This document shows positions 38,101 to 46,317 of a stretch of 64,000 nt of DNA, in pieces (the stretch's first letter is position 1; every line of letters starts with the position of its first letter). The stretch covers positions 744,001 through 808,000 of the forward strand of contig CAWGCR010000011.1 of NCBI GenBank assembly GCA_963821135.1, given 5' to 3'. The position numbers and the translations under genes were made by a program. Under the pieces are notes generated by a model. That model was not told where the DNA came from, searched no databases, and saw only the letters and a program-made list of their open reading frames with translations. The stretch comes from UBA10428 sp963821135. Its GTDB lineage: Bacteria > Bacteroidota > Bacteroidia > Bacteroidales > UBA10428.

Positions 38101-39668
38101 ACATTTTTCATCATCAGATCCCATGTTGGGTACTTGGGTGTAGGCGTAATTCCCTTAAGCATTTTTAACATTAGAACGTTAGGTGCACTTACATCGGAGG
38201 AAAGCTCACCAACTGTGTAGGTTTCACCTCTGTAGGTATAGGTATATGCAACTGCCAGGACTTCATCATTCCTTAAGGGTGAATTCAGCGAAACATATCC
38301 TAATTCCCTGTTTATTGTGAATTCTCTGTCGGAAAGAGGACGTGCACTTTCCAAAGTCACAAAATCGCGTCCATCCTGAAAAGTATAGTTTGCATCAGTA
38401 AGTCCTGAAACTGCAATACCAACAGTACTTAGGTCCCTTATTCTGGCATCGTTTGCAAGATCACCGTATATTGTATTTTGACTGTTGCTGGCAGGTAGAT
38501 TATTCCCCCGGGTTGGTGATATGGTTCGTGCATCGGCATAAAAGTTGGCTTGCCCATCGGCTCCATAAGCCTCGGCCAGGTCCATAAGTGCAACAATATT
38601 CCGGGCCTCGGTATAATTATTTTGCTTGTTTACCACCCAAACTTCAACTTGCTGGATCTGCATTTGCGATTCGATGTATGGCAGATTTTGCAGCCATGCA
38701 TTGTAATTATCGCGAAAAAAATGAGACAGGAAAAAATGCCTGTTTTGGTCATAATCACTTACATCTATCTCATACTCTGTAACCTGGGCACCACCCTGTA
38801 CATTAATGGACGAAGATTCACCTCGCTGTTGACTTACTACACCGGTAACTGTCAATTTACCAAACTGTAATTCAGTCTTTAAACCAAACAAGCTTTGGCT
38901 ACCTGTAATTAAGGTACCCGGAAGTGAAAAAGAAACATCTCCCGCTTCAATTTTTTTAATGATCTCATCTTCTTTCCCGGCGTATTCCAGTTTGGTTTTA
39001 TTCTCGAAATCGAAGGTTGCTTCGGTGTTATAACTTAAACCCACCTCCATTTTATCTCCAATGGAGCCAGTTACATTCATCATGATCTTCTCCTTGAAGA
39101 TAAAATTGCCATTTCGTCTGTTTGCAACCGGCAGTAAGGGATTATCATTTGTTGAAATGGAATAGCCAAATATGAGTTCAGCACTTCCCTGGGGGGTGAT
39201 GCTAATGACATCGGTTCCAAATATTTTGTCTAATGCCTCGTTATTCAGGCGGAGGTTCTTCATAAATGATGGCCCACCTCCCACGTCTTCCATCGACCTT
39301 TCTCGCCAGTAATCCGCCTGCGATTTCCTTGCTTCGTAATTCCTGTATTCGTCAAGCGACATGGAGCTTGGAGGCCGGTAGTTCAACTCCCCTACTTTTT
39401 CCGTGAAGACGTACCTGCCCGATGACTGGTCGTATTCGATATTCTGATTAATGTTCGAAGGAGGTTTTAAATAGAGTGGTGACTGGGTACCTGAAGAAGA
39501 AAAAGGATAATCAGATTTTGGGACTGGAAATCTTGCCTGGGAAGTATCGTTCTGACCCAAGAGAGAAAAGGGAGAAATGAAGAGAAACAGGCATACGAGA
39601 GTTAGCAACACAGTAAAATTGTCTGCCTTATGGTAGATATATTTAGTTCTCCCTTGTTTACTTAGCAC
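32193..39668 (-). CDS. sprA: T9SS outer-membrane translocon protein SprA
   Basis: A 2491-residue outer-membrane protein, the size and repetitive motif layout of SprA (SOV in Porphyromonas), the channel through which type IX secreted proteins leave. The N-terminus has a basic segment and a signal helix (FTVLLTLVCLFLFISPFSLLGQ). Repeated SprA motifs follow (DRREFTINRELGYVSLNSPL-like, RVYFPLLEPFG, GRVRIINQGLLESG), with AQTKIEMKTFSNWFLSSVPRS and MGVRNPGDATS-like central elements, ending in a barrel terminus (NAETNIGFSLRLSL). No frameshift is seen over 7.5 kb, which argues against a poor consensus throughout. ruvA lies 17 bp upstream on the same strand; this pdxA/ruvA/sprA/gcvH order is common in Bacteroidota. 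Confidence 0.95.
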   Translation of the reverse strand: MLSKQGRTKYIYHKADNFTVLLTLVCLFLFISPFSLLGQNDTSQARFPVPKSDYPFSSSGTQSPLYLKPPSNINQNIEYDQSSGRYVFTEKVGELNYRPPSSMSLDEYRNYEARKSQADYWRERSMEDVGGGPSFMKNLRLNNEALDKIFGTDVISITPQGSAELIFGYSISTNDNPLLPVANRRNGNFIFKEKIMMNVTGSIGDKMEVGLSYNTEATFDFENKTKLEYAGKEDEIIKKIEAGDVSFSLPGTLITGSQSLFGLKTELQFGKLTVTGVVSQQRGESSSINVQGGAQVTEYEIDVSDYDQNRHFFLSHFFRDNYNAWLQNLPYIESQMQIQQVEVWVVNKQNNYTEARNIVALMDLAEAYGADGQANFYADARTISPTRGNNLPASNSQNTIYGDLANDARIRDLSTVGIAVSGLTDANYTFQDGRDFVTLESARPLSDREFTINRELGYVSLNSPLRNDEVLAVAYTYTYRGETYTVGELSSDVSAPNVLMLKMLKGITPTPKYPTWDLMMKNVYAIGAYQVSSDGFILNLLYRDDKTGVPVNYLTEDDTTTISSEVYRQPLLKVLELDNLDKRNEPNPDGLFDYIEGVTINSRNGRVYFPLLEPFGSDLRRKITDDDPTDIPKNITANKYVFEELYDSTKTKAEQLAEKNKFMLQGEYQSSSSSEIQLNAMNVPKGSVKVTAGGRPLNEGTDYTVDYTLGRVRIINQGLLESGTPIKISLESNSLFNIQTKTLLGTHFDYRFSENFNVGATVMNLTERPLTQKVNMNDEPINNTIWGLNTSYRTQSQLLTTIIDKLPFLETKQPSSISLDAEFAHLIPGQSKAIGKNGVAYIDDFEAAQTKIEMKTFSNWFLSSVPRSNYFMNGDADSLRSGYGRAKLAWYVIDPLFYGSGGNLKPDNPKVDEDLRSHYARRIEENEIFPEKDNEIPGQNYLSVLNLAYYPEERGPYNFDPDLTTEGILPNPEDRWGGMMREIISSDFETSNIEFIEFWMMDPFLEDSMSNGGDLYFHLGEISEDILRDSRKSYEGGLPTSPDNIRGVDTTIWGRVPRGQTYVNTFDPDPAAREFQDVGYDGIGSTDEQDFYNNYLNELEEAARNLVLSDPAGDDYEYYLSDNHDEQDHGIFERYLKYNNLERNSPAEESTGNSYSSAGRNTPDIEDINRDNTLNTSETFYQYHVRITPEDISRVGENYIVDRVVRNVKGYDIPVRWLQFRIPLSEWEGKLGDIEDFKSIRFMRMITSGFEEEVVMRFATLDLVRGEWRRYNYEIGELVPDVGSDNGNTSFEVSAVNIEENASKEPVNYVLPNGIERVIDPSNPQIAQLNEQSLLLNVKNLEDGDARSVFKNTQLDLRQYKNMKMFIHAEALPDKEGELEDNDISGFLRMGSDYKNNYYEIEVPLIVTPPGKYGDNGTDREIVWPSENAIDIVLQEFVDLKKERNDLAKTDPLNYSQQMVYVKQIKYQVDNQEYIRTIKVKGTPNLSNIRQIMLGVRNPGDATSTVKNDGLSKSSEVWFNELRLTDFNNEGGWAANGRVQMQLADFGVVNFAGATSKAGFGSIEEKVEERSLEEVNQYDISSNLELGKFFPEKANVSIPFYVGAAKTTINPEYFPKDPDVKFDDVLAEADSKAERDSLKKISQDYTKRTSINVTNMRWNKNLDKVKVFSPSNLTASLGYAATRARNYSVEYNNLWRYNGSLNYVFNSRAKNIQPLKKSKKFRKPAYRIIRDFNFTPYPSRFTFGTMFDRNYQEMKVRNVDDEIELLIEPTVNKDFRWDRKYDLRWDLTRSIKINYSATNSARIDEPTGQTDLFLPNNDEWKQEVWQSISTGGRNMMFNQNFDISYNLPINKIRLLNWVSINTSYGGTYSWTRGEMIPGRELGNTLKNSNSLKINTNLNLRSVYNKFGYLKKLDAKYSGRGNQQEADQRYKTVRYEKRTFFKKDQPKNIIHKLKTEKVEATVVNSEGQAVEVKMTVVSDSKITITTAEDLTGATVTVIGQVPKGENPFIFIGENLVRLIVGFKSVNASWTRNMGTILPGYIPGTNYFGISTESEFRGAPGFPFAFGWQDWDIHKYGIDNDWMTSDTTFSRPVEYTMNEQFTFRTTYEPFKGLRIDLNTNRSYTEYNEQLFFYDSLRANYDNYYIDNMYKGGNFSISIISISTAFEKLTSDDGWKSPAFEKLKENRKIISARRYHDKGQSNPDYKPSLHHGTPDGYYDGYGPTSQDVLIPAFLSAYTGINPENVTFETFFWTMMPNWRITFDGLSKLDVIQKFLKNLTLNHTYKSTYTIGSFGTNVSYFEDYDQANLSSEQNQDIRGYMRDNQDNYISEYQFSTVSIKESMNPLVGVDMTWHNSLLTKFEISRSRMVSLSLNNNQVNETRNKDFTIGAGYRFKEVPITVNQKQITSDLNVRFDLSMRDNVTIIRFLTEVPDEEEDTRVTTGGKKFAYSITADYLFSEKFNIQFYFDRTVNTPFTTNTYRNAETNIGFSLRLSL

Positions 39669-39685
39669 TCGAAAATAAGTTATAA

Positions 39686-40267
39686 CTATAATTGCTTTAA
39701 TGCCTGCTTAATCAATTCCTCCACGGGCATTGAGCTATTAATGGTTAAAAGTCTGTCAACAACCTTCTGCGAATTCTTCTTCGAAAAACCAAGAACCTCC
39801 AGAGCAGATAACGCTTCATTCTTAATTGTATTGTCTGGCGATTTGAATAATTGAGAGGTATCTTCCGACTTAATTATTTTATCTTTCAAGTCGACGATAA
39901 TACGCTCAGCCGACTTTGCGCCAATCCCTTTAATACTCTTCAGTAATGCAACATCTGCTGTGGCAATTGCATGACGGACTTCTTCAGGAGTCATTGAAGA
40001 AAGTATCATACGGGCTGTATTTGCACCTACTCCCGATACAGAAATCAATTGGCGAAATATTTCTCTTTCATTCATACTTATAAAACCGAACAAAAGATGG
40101 GCATCTTCCCGAATTACCTGATGAACAAATAATTTACAGGAGCTCTCCTGTTGCAATTTCGAATAACTGAATAACGAAATGTTAATTTCGTACCCAACTC
40201 CATGTACTTCAAGTATAACCGATGTGGGTAGCAGTTCTACAATTTCTCCTTTGATAAAATCAAGCAT
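39686..40267 (-). CDS. ruvA: Holliday junction DNA helicase subunit RuvA
   Basis: A 193-residue RuvA, which binds Holliday junctions as a tetramer and loads the RuvB motor. The N-terminal OB domain (MLDFIKGEIVELLPTSVILEVHGVGYEI) precedes two helix-hairpin-helix motifs (ISVSGVGANTARMILSSM and IKGIGAKSAERIIVDLKDKI), and a C-terminal domain (NEALSALEVLGFSKKNSQKVV) that touches RuvB. Length and motif order are typical. It lies between pdxA (70 bp upstream) and sprA. Confidence 0.97.
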   Translation of the reverse strand: MLDFIKGEIVELLPTSVILEVHGVGYEINISLFSYSKLQQESSCKLFVHQVIREDAHLLFGFISMNEREIFRQLISVSGVGANTARMILSSMTPEEVRHAIATADVALLKSIKGIGAKSAERIIVDLKDKIIKSEDTSQLFKSPDNTIKNEALSALEVLGFSKKNSQKVVDRLLTINSSMPVEELIKQALKQL

Positions 40268-40337
40268 AATAATACAAACGATAGTTTTGACAAATATAGG
40301 TGCTCTTCCCCGTAAGCAAAGGAAAGAGTATTAACAA

Positions 40338-41390
40338 TCAGAGTTCAGAAACATCGTATGATTTCAGCGGATTGGAAGTAAGTTCCTTGTAGCCTTTACG
40401 GATTTTGTAAATATCGCAGGCAAGATAAATAGCCTCGCGAAACGAACTAGCCGAAGATTGATTCTTTCCTACAATTTCGTATGCTGTTCCATGGGCGGGC
40501 GATGTTCTCACAACAGACAGACCGGCAGTGAAATTTACACCTCCCTCATACGTCATCGCTTTAAAGGGTATCAATCCCTGGTCGTGATACATTGCAAGAA
40601 TACCATCAAATTTATTGAAATTCGAGGAACCAAAGAATCCATCGGCTGGAAAGGGCCCGAATGCCAGTATATTTTCCTCGCGGGCTGCTTCGATAGCTGG
40701 TGATATTTCTTCATTCTCTTCCAAACCTATCACACCGTCATCGCCAGCATGCGGATTAAGTCCGAGCACTGCAATCCGTGGTTTACGGATACCAAAATCC
40801 TCGATCAGGGAATGGTTCATTATCTTTAATTTGTTCAACACGGTTTCCCGGGTAATGTACTCTGGTACTTTAGCGATTGGTATATGACCTGTAACAACTC
40901 CAATCCGAAACAGGTTGCTTACCATGAACATCAGGGCTCCCTTTTCCTTAAAGTGATTTTCAAGAAATTCGGTGTGACCGGCAAATGCAAATTTTTCGGA
41001 TTGTATATTGTTTTTATTTATTGGACCGGTAACAAGAACATCAATCTTCCCATCATCTAAATCCTGTGCTGCCCTTTCAAGTGCCATTACTGATGCTTCT
41101 CCGGAATAATCGGTTGATTTCCCTAATTCTACCCGTACGTCTTCCGAAATACAATTAATGATATTAGATCGTTTCGAACTTGCTTCTTCAGCATTTTTAA
41201 TGGTGTTAAAGCTAAAGTTATCGATATCCAAAGCTTTACGATGATAGGCCGCTACTTTGGGAGATCCATAAACAACAGGTATGCAGAAATCATATATTCT
41301 ATTGTCTAACAACGATTTAATTATTACCTCGTAGCTAATGCTATTTATATCGCCATGGCTTATCCCAACAACTATTTTATTATCTCTCAC
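40338..41390 (-). CDS. pdxA: 4-hydroxythreonine-4-phosphate dehydrogenase
   Basis: A 350-residue PdxA, which oxidises 4-phosphohydroxy-threonine in the DXP-dependent pyridoxal-5-phosphate route. It carries the family's GISHGDINSISYEVIIKSL N-terminus, the metal-ligand motifs AGHTEFL, NPHAGDDGVIG and YHDQGLIPFKA, and a C-terminal RTSPAHGTAYEIVGK. The start is GTG at 41390; no ribosome-binding site is obvious, as usual in this phylum. First gene of the pdxA-ruvA-sprA group. Confidence 0.96.
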   Translation of the reverse strand: MRDNKIVVGISHGDINSISYEVIIKSLLDNRIYDFCIPVVYGSPKVAAYHRKALDIDNFSFNTIKNAEEASSKRSNIINCISEDVRVELGKSTDYSGEASVMALERAAQDLDDGKIDVLVTGPINKNNIQSEKFAFAGHTEFLENHFKEKGALMFMVSNLFRIGVVTGHIPIAKVPEYITRETVLNKLKIMNHSLIEDFGIRKPRIAVLGLNPHAGDDGVIGLEENEEISPAIEAAREENILAFGPFPADGFFGSSNFNKFDGILAMYHDQGLIPFKAMTYEGGVNFTAGLSVVRTSPAHGTAYEIVGKNQSSASSFREAIYLACDIYKIRKGYKELTSNPLKSYDVSEL

Positions 41391-41741
41391 AAGTTTATTT
41401 TTATGTTAATTTAATGGTCTTATGGAACCTACCATTAAAAATAATCATTCCCCTTTGTGAAAAAATGATGATTTTTAAATGGACGATCCATGTATTTAAA
41501 TTTTGCTTTTTAATGGTCTGATGCTTCTCACAATGAATTTTTCTGCATGACTGACTGCTAATTAAGCATTCCTAAATTCATACTCGGTTCATATTCACTC
41601 CGCTTTTCCTCTAAGCATATTCATCGGAGAAAACAGGTAGAGGAAATCCCTGATCATATCCAAAATAAAAATTGGCTAAAAATAGTAATTCTAACTGACA
41701 ATATTCAGATTTCCTGCATACCAATACCAGCTCGGGATAAA
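41391..41741. promoter_or_regulatory. 350-bp gap upstream of pdxA with a hairpin at 41412-41437
   Basis: TAATGGT (41412-41418) and ACCATTA (41431-41437) form a 7-bp inverted repeat upstream of pdxA, and TTTTAATGGTCT recurs near 41505. It may be a leader structure or terminator for the preceding operon. No promoter could be pinpointed; the rest shows nothing recognisable. Confidence 0.25.
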
Positions 41742-42113
41742 CTATAATTTTTTACTGAAATAATCCCGGGTAAGGACTTTTTTTAATTCGCGTTCCAGTA
41801 TGAGGTGGGTTATCACATCGTGTGGTGCCAGATGGTTCATTTCAGCAATCCCTTTTTGAATTAATTTTTCATTTATATCGATGCAATACAGGATGGAATA
41901 TAATTTTGAAATATTTGTATTTATCAGATCAGAAATTACCGGGGAAAGCTGATCGAATAATTCATTATAGGCCATTCTCAAATCACCGGGAAACTCAACA
42001 GAAAAACCAAAGCTTGCAAAGTCTTTCATTACCTGTAAAGCAGTTTTTCTAACAGTTTCCTTATCGTTATGGTACTTTATAAGGTCTTCCTTTTTCAGAG
42101 AAAGGTTTGACAT
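41742..42113 (-). CDS. conserved hypothetical protein downstream of the DUF4837 gene
   Basis: A 123-residue soluble, mostly helical protein with no signal peptide or catalytic motif recognised (SLKKEDLIKYHNDKETVRKTALQVMKDF at the N-terminus; LILERELKKVLTRDYF near the end). It begins 16 bp after the DUF4837 gene on the same strand and is likely co-transcribed. No family named. It ends the downstream part of the LysM-DUF4837 group. Confidence 0.7.
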   Translation of the reverse strand: MSNLSLKKEDLIKYHNDKETVRKTALQVMKDFASFGFSVEFPGDLRMAYNELFDQLSPVISDLINTNISKLYSILYCIDINEKLIQKGIAEMNHLAPHDVITHLILERELKKVLTRDYFSKKL

Positions 42114-42129
42114 ACGTCGGATTTAACTT

Positions 42130-43122
42130 CTACTCAAGAATTACAATTGAATAAAGGATGGACTCCATTTGCCGGATCAACTCTCTTTTTTTATGTGCGG
42201 GAGCAAAAACAAATCCTTCCACTGTTATTATTTTATTCCGTTTTTCGTCTAGCTGAACCAGGCTAATAAATGGTCCCCCCATGGCATATCCATCCTGCAT
42301 TCGCCAAAGACCCTGTAATTCAATTGCATACTTTTCGTTCATGCTAAACTCAGACATAATGGGCGGAAAAAGTGGCTCAGTAATCATGAACGATCCTTCA
42401 ATCTCACCCGGGACATTGCGTTTCAGCACTTCATTTCTTTTTTCAACTAAATAATCCCTTTTAAAGTTATCCGGATCGGAGTAATCGTATGTATAAACAA
42501 ATAGGCCCTGTATAATATCCCGATACTCATGAGAAAGCCACAAAAAGTCCTTGGTGTTAACATCGGTCTTGTATCCTTTTGGAATTCGCAAATCGATATG
42601 ATATTTCTCTTTAAGAACAGCCTCGATTTTATTATCTCGATTCCCCTTGTTCACATCCATTAAGCGCTGCCGCTCTGCATCGTTAAGCAGGGCTATTATC
42701 TTTTCACGATTTGTATCGATTAGCGATACAAATTCCTCTCTCGTAGGAGCCAGAATGCTGACCAGAAGTTGTGTTTTTGCCCATAAGTCTTTTTTAATCA
42801 GAATTATTGCCTCCGGTTGATCCTTACCTATTTTAGTAACAATTATGTTTCGCTGTTGCTTTATTGTCTTTCCAAATCCCTTATGTGTAACATGGATAAC
42901 ATTAAACATCGGTTCTGGCTTTGGTAATGCTTCATAGGGAGATGCAACAATATTCAATAGCGAATCACCGGGTGCAGAATCCCAATATGACTCGTTCATG
43001 ACAATTACCAAATCTCCCGGAGCTCCGGATGGTAATGGTTTTAGACTTTTGGTATCGGAAGTTGTACAGGAACTAATAATTATTATTGAGAATACAAGCA
43101 CAAGTATTTTTTTCAGAATCAT
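42130..43122 (-). CDS. DUF4837-family lipoprotein
   Basis: A 330-residue Bacteroidota protein of unknown function. The N-terminus MILKKILVLVFSIIIISSC is a lipoprotein signal with a cysteine near residue 19. The body matches DUF4837: LPSGAPGDLVIVMNESYWDS near the start, later HVTHKGFGKTIKQQRNII, and GLWRMQDGYAMGGPFISL near the C-terminus. It probably sits in the periplasm attached to a membrane. It is part of the conserved block with the transglycosylase, tatA and rseP. Confidence 0.88.
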   Translation of the reverse strand: MILKKILVLVFSIIIISSCTTSDTKSLKPLPSGAPGDLVIVMNESYWDSAPGDSLLNIVASPYEALPKPEPMFNVIHVTHKGFGKTIKQQRNIIVTKIGKDQPEAIILIKKDLWAKTQLLVSILAPTREEFVSLIDTNREKIIALLNDAERQRLMDVNKGNRDNKIEAVLKEKYHIDLRIPKGYKTDVNTKDFLWLSHEYRDIIQGLFVYTYDYSDPDNFKRDYLVEKRNEVLKRNVPGEIEGSFMITEPLFPPIMSEFSMNEKYAIELQGLWRMQDGYAMGGPFISLVQLDEKRNKIITVEGFVFAPAHKKRELIRQMESILYSIVILE

Positions 43123-43197
43123 GGTTAAAATGTTTAGATTTTTCCTCCTGAAATAAGCACAAAAAACCTGCCGTACTGGTCTGTTTTTAATAAAACT

Positions 43198-44367
43198 TTA
43201 TTCATACACCCAAATTTCAAGTACCTGATCCGGATGCAGCGTCATGGACGAAAGGCCATTCCATGCTTTAATGTTCTCGATTGTACAATTATACTGCAGT
43301 GCTATTTTATGATAGTATTCGCCCGCTTGGACCGTATGGAGAACTTTAATTCTATTTGATATATCTCCAGCATTGGCAAGCAGACTGGAATAACTCTCGG
43401 CAGGAAGTTTAAGGCTAAGAATATCTTTTTCAGCCTGCAGGTAATCTGAAATCCGGTCTTCGGGTAATACCAGCAGGCAGGGTTCGCTTAATTGTGGAAT
43501 ATAATTCCTTTTATATATTGGATTTAATTGTTCAAGCTCTTTAGCAGAAATATCCAAAACAGCCGAAATTTGATTGAACGAAACTGCGTATGTAATATAT
43601 AATGTATCCGTTTGGCAGGCATATTCTGCACCCCTATTTTCAAGGTCGTACATGGCAAAGTTACTCATCAGGTAATCCACAGCAATAAATGCAGGCACAT
43701 ACTTCTTAGCCTGATCGGAAAGATAAGGTCCTAACTCCCAATAGTTGGTTTTCCCACCTGAACGCTGTATAGCTTTTCGCACTTCTCCGGGACCGCCAAC
43801 ATAACCTGCCAGTACCAGATTCCAGTCGTGGAAAGTGAGATACAAATATTGGAGATAACGACACGCGGCATCGGTCGATTTATATACATCCCTTCGTTCA
43901 TCGATATACGAATCGACTTTCAGTTCGAAAAGAGAGCAGGTGTTATACAGAAACTGCCAAAGACCCACCGCCCCTGACTTTGAACAGGCAAAGGGATTTA
44001 ATCCCGATTCGATAACTGCCACGTATTTTAGTTCAAGAGGCAGGTTATACCTATCGAGAGCCTCCTCAAGAATAGGAAAATAATAGACTGACCGCTGAAG
44101 ATACAACTCAAGATCGCTGCGGCGTTTTCCCAGAAACAAATCAATATATGCTTTTACTTCCTTATTGTACTCAAGTTCGATGGGAGTTTCCCTGTTTAGC
44201 TTAGCAATACCCACTTCATAGGCAAGTTCCGATTCGAAAAGAGGAGTAGCTGAATGAGCTGATTTAGAAGGAGATGATAAAGAGTTAAATGATAGATTCT
44301 GAGCGGATATTTTGACAATACACAATAGCGATGATAACAGGATATAATAGAAGTAAATCCTCCTCAT
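43198..44367 (-). CDS. lytic transglycosylase with LysM domain (MltD-like)
   Basis: A 389-residue periplasmic murein hydrolase. A signal peptide (cleavage near ISAQ, residue 22) precedes an SLT/GH23 catalytic domain; Glu120 in YVAVIESGLNPFACSKSGAVGLWQF is the likely catalytic acid. The C-terminal 45 residues form a LysM module (HTVQAGEYYHKIALQYNCTIENIKAWNG) that binds peptidoglycan. The architecture matches MltD-type enzymes, though shorter. It lies 75 bp upstream of DUF4837 and 50 bp after tatA in a minus-strand operon. Confidence 0.92.
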   Translation of the reverse strand: MRRIYFYYILLSSLLCIVKISAQNLSFNSLSSPSKSAHSATPLFESELAYEVGIAKLNRETPIELEYNKEVKAYIDLFLGKRRSDLELYLQRSVYYFPILEEALDRYNLPLELKYVAVIESGLNPFACSKSGAVGLWQFLYNTCSLFELKVDSYIDERRDVYKSTDAACRYLQYLYLTFHDWNLVLAGYVGGPGEVRKAIQRSGGKTNYWELGPYLSDQAKKYVPAFIAVDYLMSNFAMYDLENRGAEYACQTDTLYITYAVSFNQISAVLDISAKELEQLNPIYKRNYIPQLSEPCLLVLPEDRISDYLQAEKDILSLKLPAESYSSLLANAGDISNRIKVLHTVQAGEYYHKIALQYNCTIENIKAWNGLSSMTLHPDQVLEIWVYE

Positions 44368-44417
44368 TGTAAGTCGGTGAAGTGTTTAAGGTTTTAGTAC
44401 TATATAAAGAAAGGAGT

Positions 44418-44630
44418 TTACTCCTTGCTTTTATCTCCGTTGATGGCCTTTGAATCGCTGGTTGAAGGGATATCTTCTTCTTTGGTAGCTTTCTTAAATT
44501 CTTTCATTCCCTGACCCAGGCCACGCATAAGTTCCGGTATTTTTCGGCCACCAAAAAGCAGCAACAAAATGATGACGATAATGATAATCTCAGGTAGACC
44601 TGGGGTACCAATCAAAAATATACTAGCCAT
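44418..44630 (-). CDS. tatA: twin-arginine translocase subunit TatA/TatE
   Basis: A 70-residue TatA: one N-terminal membrane helix preceded by GTPGLPEIIIIVIILLLLFGGRK, the amphipathic helix IPELMRGLGQGMKEFKKA, and an acidic tail. TatA oligomerises with TatC to form the pore for folded proteins bearing twin-arginine signals. TatC is not in the window; the Tat-signal aldo/keto reductase at 49 kb is one likely client. It sits 50 bp from the transglycosylase and 27 bp from the broken rseP. Confidence 0.95.
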   Translation of the reverse strand: MASIFLIGTPGLPEIIIIVIILLLLFGGRKIPELMRGLGQGMKEFKKATKEEDIPSTSDSKAINGDKSKE

Positions 44631-44657
44631 TGCAAATTATTTTAGTCAAAGTTAATA

Positions 44658-46031
44658 TTATTTTCCTATTAACCGAAGAATGCCTCGGTAAACATCGTTG
44701 CCATTTGCATAGAGTAAAAGGAATATAAGCATAGCCATACCTACCAGTTGTGCATACTCTAAAAATTTATCCCCCGGTTTTCGTCCGGTAATTATTTCGT
44801 ACATAAGGAAAGTAACATGTCCCCCATCCAATGCAGGAATGGGCAGAATATTAAGAAAAGCCAACATGATAGATATAATGGCTGTTATTGTCCAGAATGC
44901 TTCCCAATGCCATTGTGGGGGAAACAGCCCGGTTATAGCGCCAAAGCCACCCACAGCTTTATAGGCTCCGGTCTTGAAATTAAATATCAGCTTAAACTGG
45001 CGAATGTAGGAGAGTAATTCATCCTTTGCCCTGTGAAAACCTGCAGGTACCGATTGAAGAAAAGTAAATTCCTGCTTGTCAAATTCATATACTCCTAATT
45101 TTTCCAGTTCATCATAAGTTAACAAAGAAGGATAGGTAATTTCCATGAGTCCCTTATCACTAATTTGAACCTGCAAATCTATTCTTTCACCTTCTCGCTC
45201 TACAACCAGGGGTATTGTTCTGCTGCGAATTGTATCGAGAATAAGTGGAACCTGGTCGTTGTACTTAACAGGTATACCATCGAGATTAACAATACGGTCG
45301 AGTGGTTTGAGTCCAGAATTAGCATTTAGTGAAGAATCGGAAATATTGGAAACAATGAAATGGCACCCTTGGATAAAAGTAAATTACTTCTTTGTTATGG
45401 ATACGATAGTCGGCTAGCTGCCCGGCGAAATCTTCAGCCAGAAAGATGGTTGTATCTTTTCCATTGCGATCTATGAGCATTTCTCCTCCGTAAAGCATTT
45501 CCTACAGGATATCGGTGTAATTCTCCGGTTCAGTACCATTAATTGAGATAACCTTATCACCTGTTCTTAATCCGGCATCGTATAATAATTGAATCTGTAA
45601 TTAAAAGTCCGTCAGATATATTTTTATTTGGAAGGTATTTCTGACCATAAAAAAAGAGTATAAAGGTGAAAATTACTACTCCGAGTAATAGGTTGACCAT
45701 CACTCCCCCAAGCATAATCAGCAATCTTTGCCAGGCTGGTTTCGAACGAAATTCATAAGGTTGGGGAGGTTTTTTCAATGCCTCTTTGTCCATCGACTCG
45801 TCAATCATGCCTGAAATTTTCACATAACCTCCTAAAGGTAACCAGCCAATTCCATATTCTGTATCTCCTTTTTTCACCTTGAAACAGGGAAAACCATGGA
45901 TCGAAAAACAGGTAGAATTTTTCAACCCTTGTCCGAAATAAGCGGGCAAACAGAAAATGCCCCAATTCATGCAGGATAATGAGAATGGATAAGGATAAAA
46001 GTAACTGACCTATCTGTATAACAAGTTTCAT
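44658..46031 (-). pseudogene. rseP: RIP metalloprotease RseP, broken by three frameshifts and one stop
   Basis: Pieces of one RseP are spread over three frames. The first piece carries the zinc site LHELGHFLF, the second GWLPLGGYVK and a hydrophobic helix, the third DAGLRTGDKVISING (PDZ start), and the last NILPIPALDGGH (second metal site) to the C-terminus. Frame changes occur near 45885-45900, 45585-45592 and 45345-45360, each equivalent to one extra base, plus an in-frame TAG at 45502-45504 (likely from CAG in ILQEMLYGG). RseP normally releases sigma-E-type signals from membrane anti-sigma factors. The flanking genes are intact. Confidence 0.85.
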
Positions 46032-46317
46032 CTTTTTCTTTTTATAAATTTGAATGTGACAATTAATCTTCTTTATTTAAATAGCTGAAGATCTTATGCC
46101 CAAATCTCTATAAAACCAATTCTAAAACGGAATGATTCTTTATTTATGTTTCCTATTATCAGGTTTTAATGTAATTATTTAAAAGCCTTTTAAAAAACCA
46201 TGCAAAAGTATAACATTTGATCTTATGGTCAAGGAACAATGAAATTATTATCAATCAAAGCTGACAGGTTTTGGGATCCTGATAGATTTATTTCCTGAAA
46301 AATCAGGAATGGCCTTC

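Noticed and set aside
32518..38870. Many open frames on the plus strand across sprA
   Set aside because: They are antisense shadows of a long, well-conserved gene and encode low-quality sequence.
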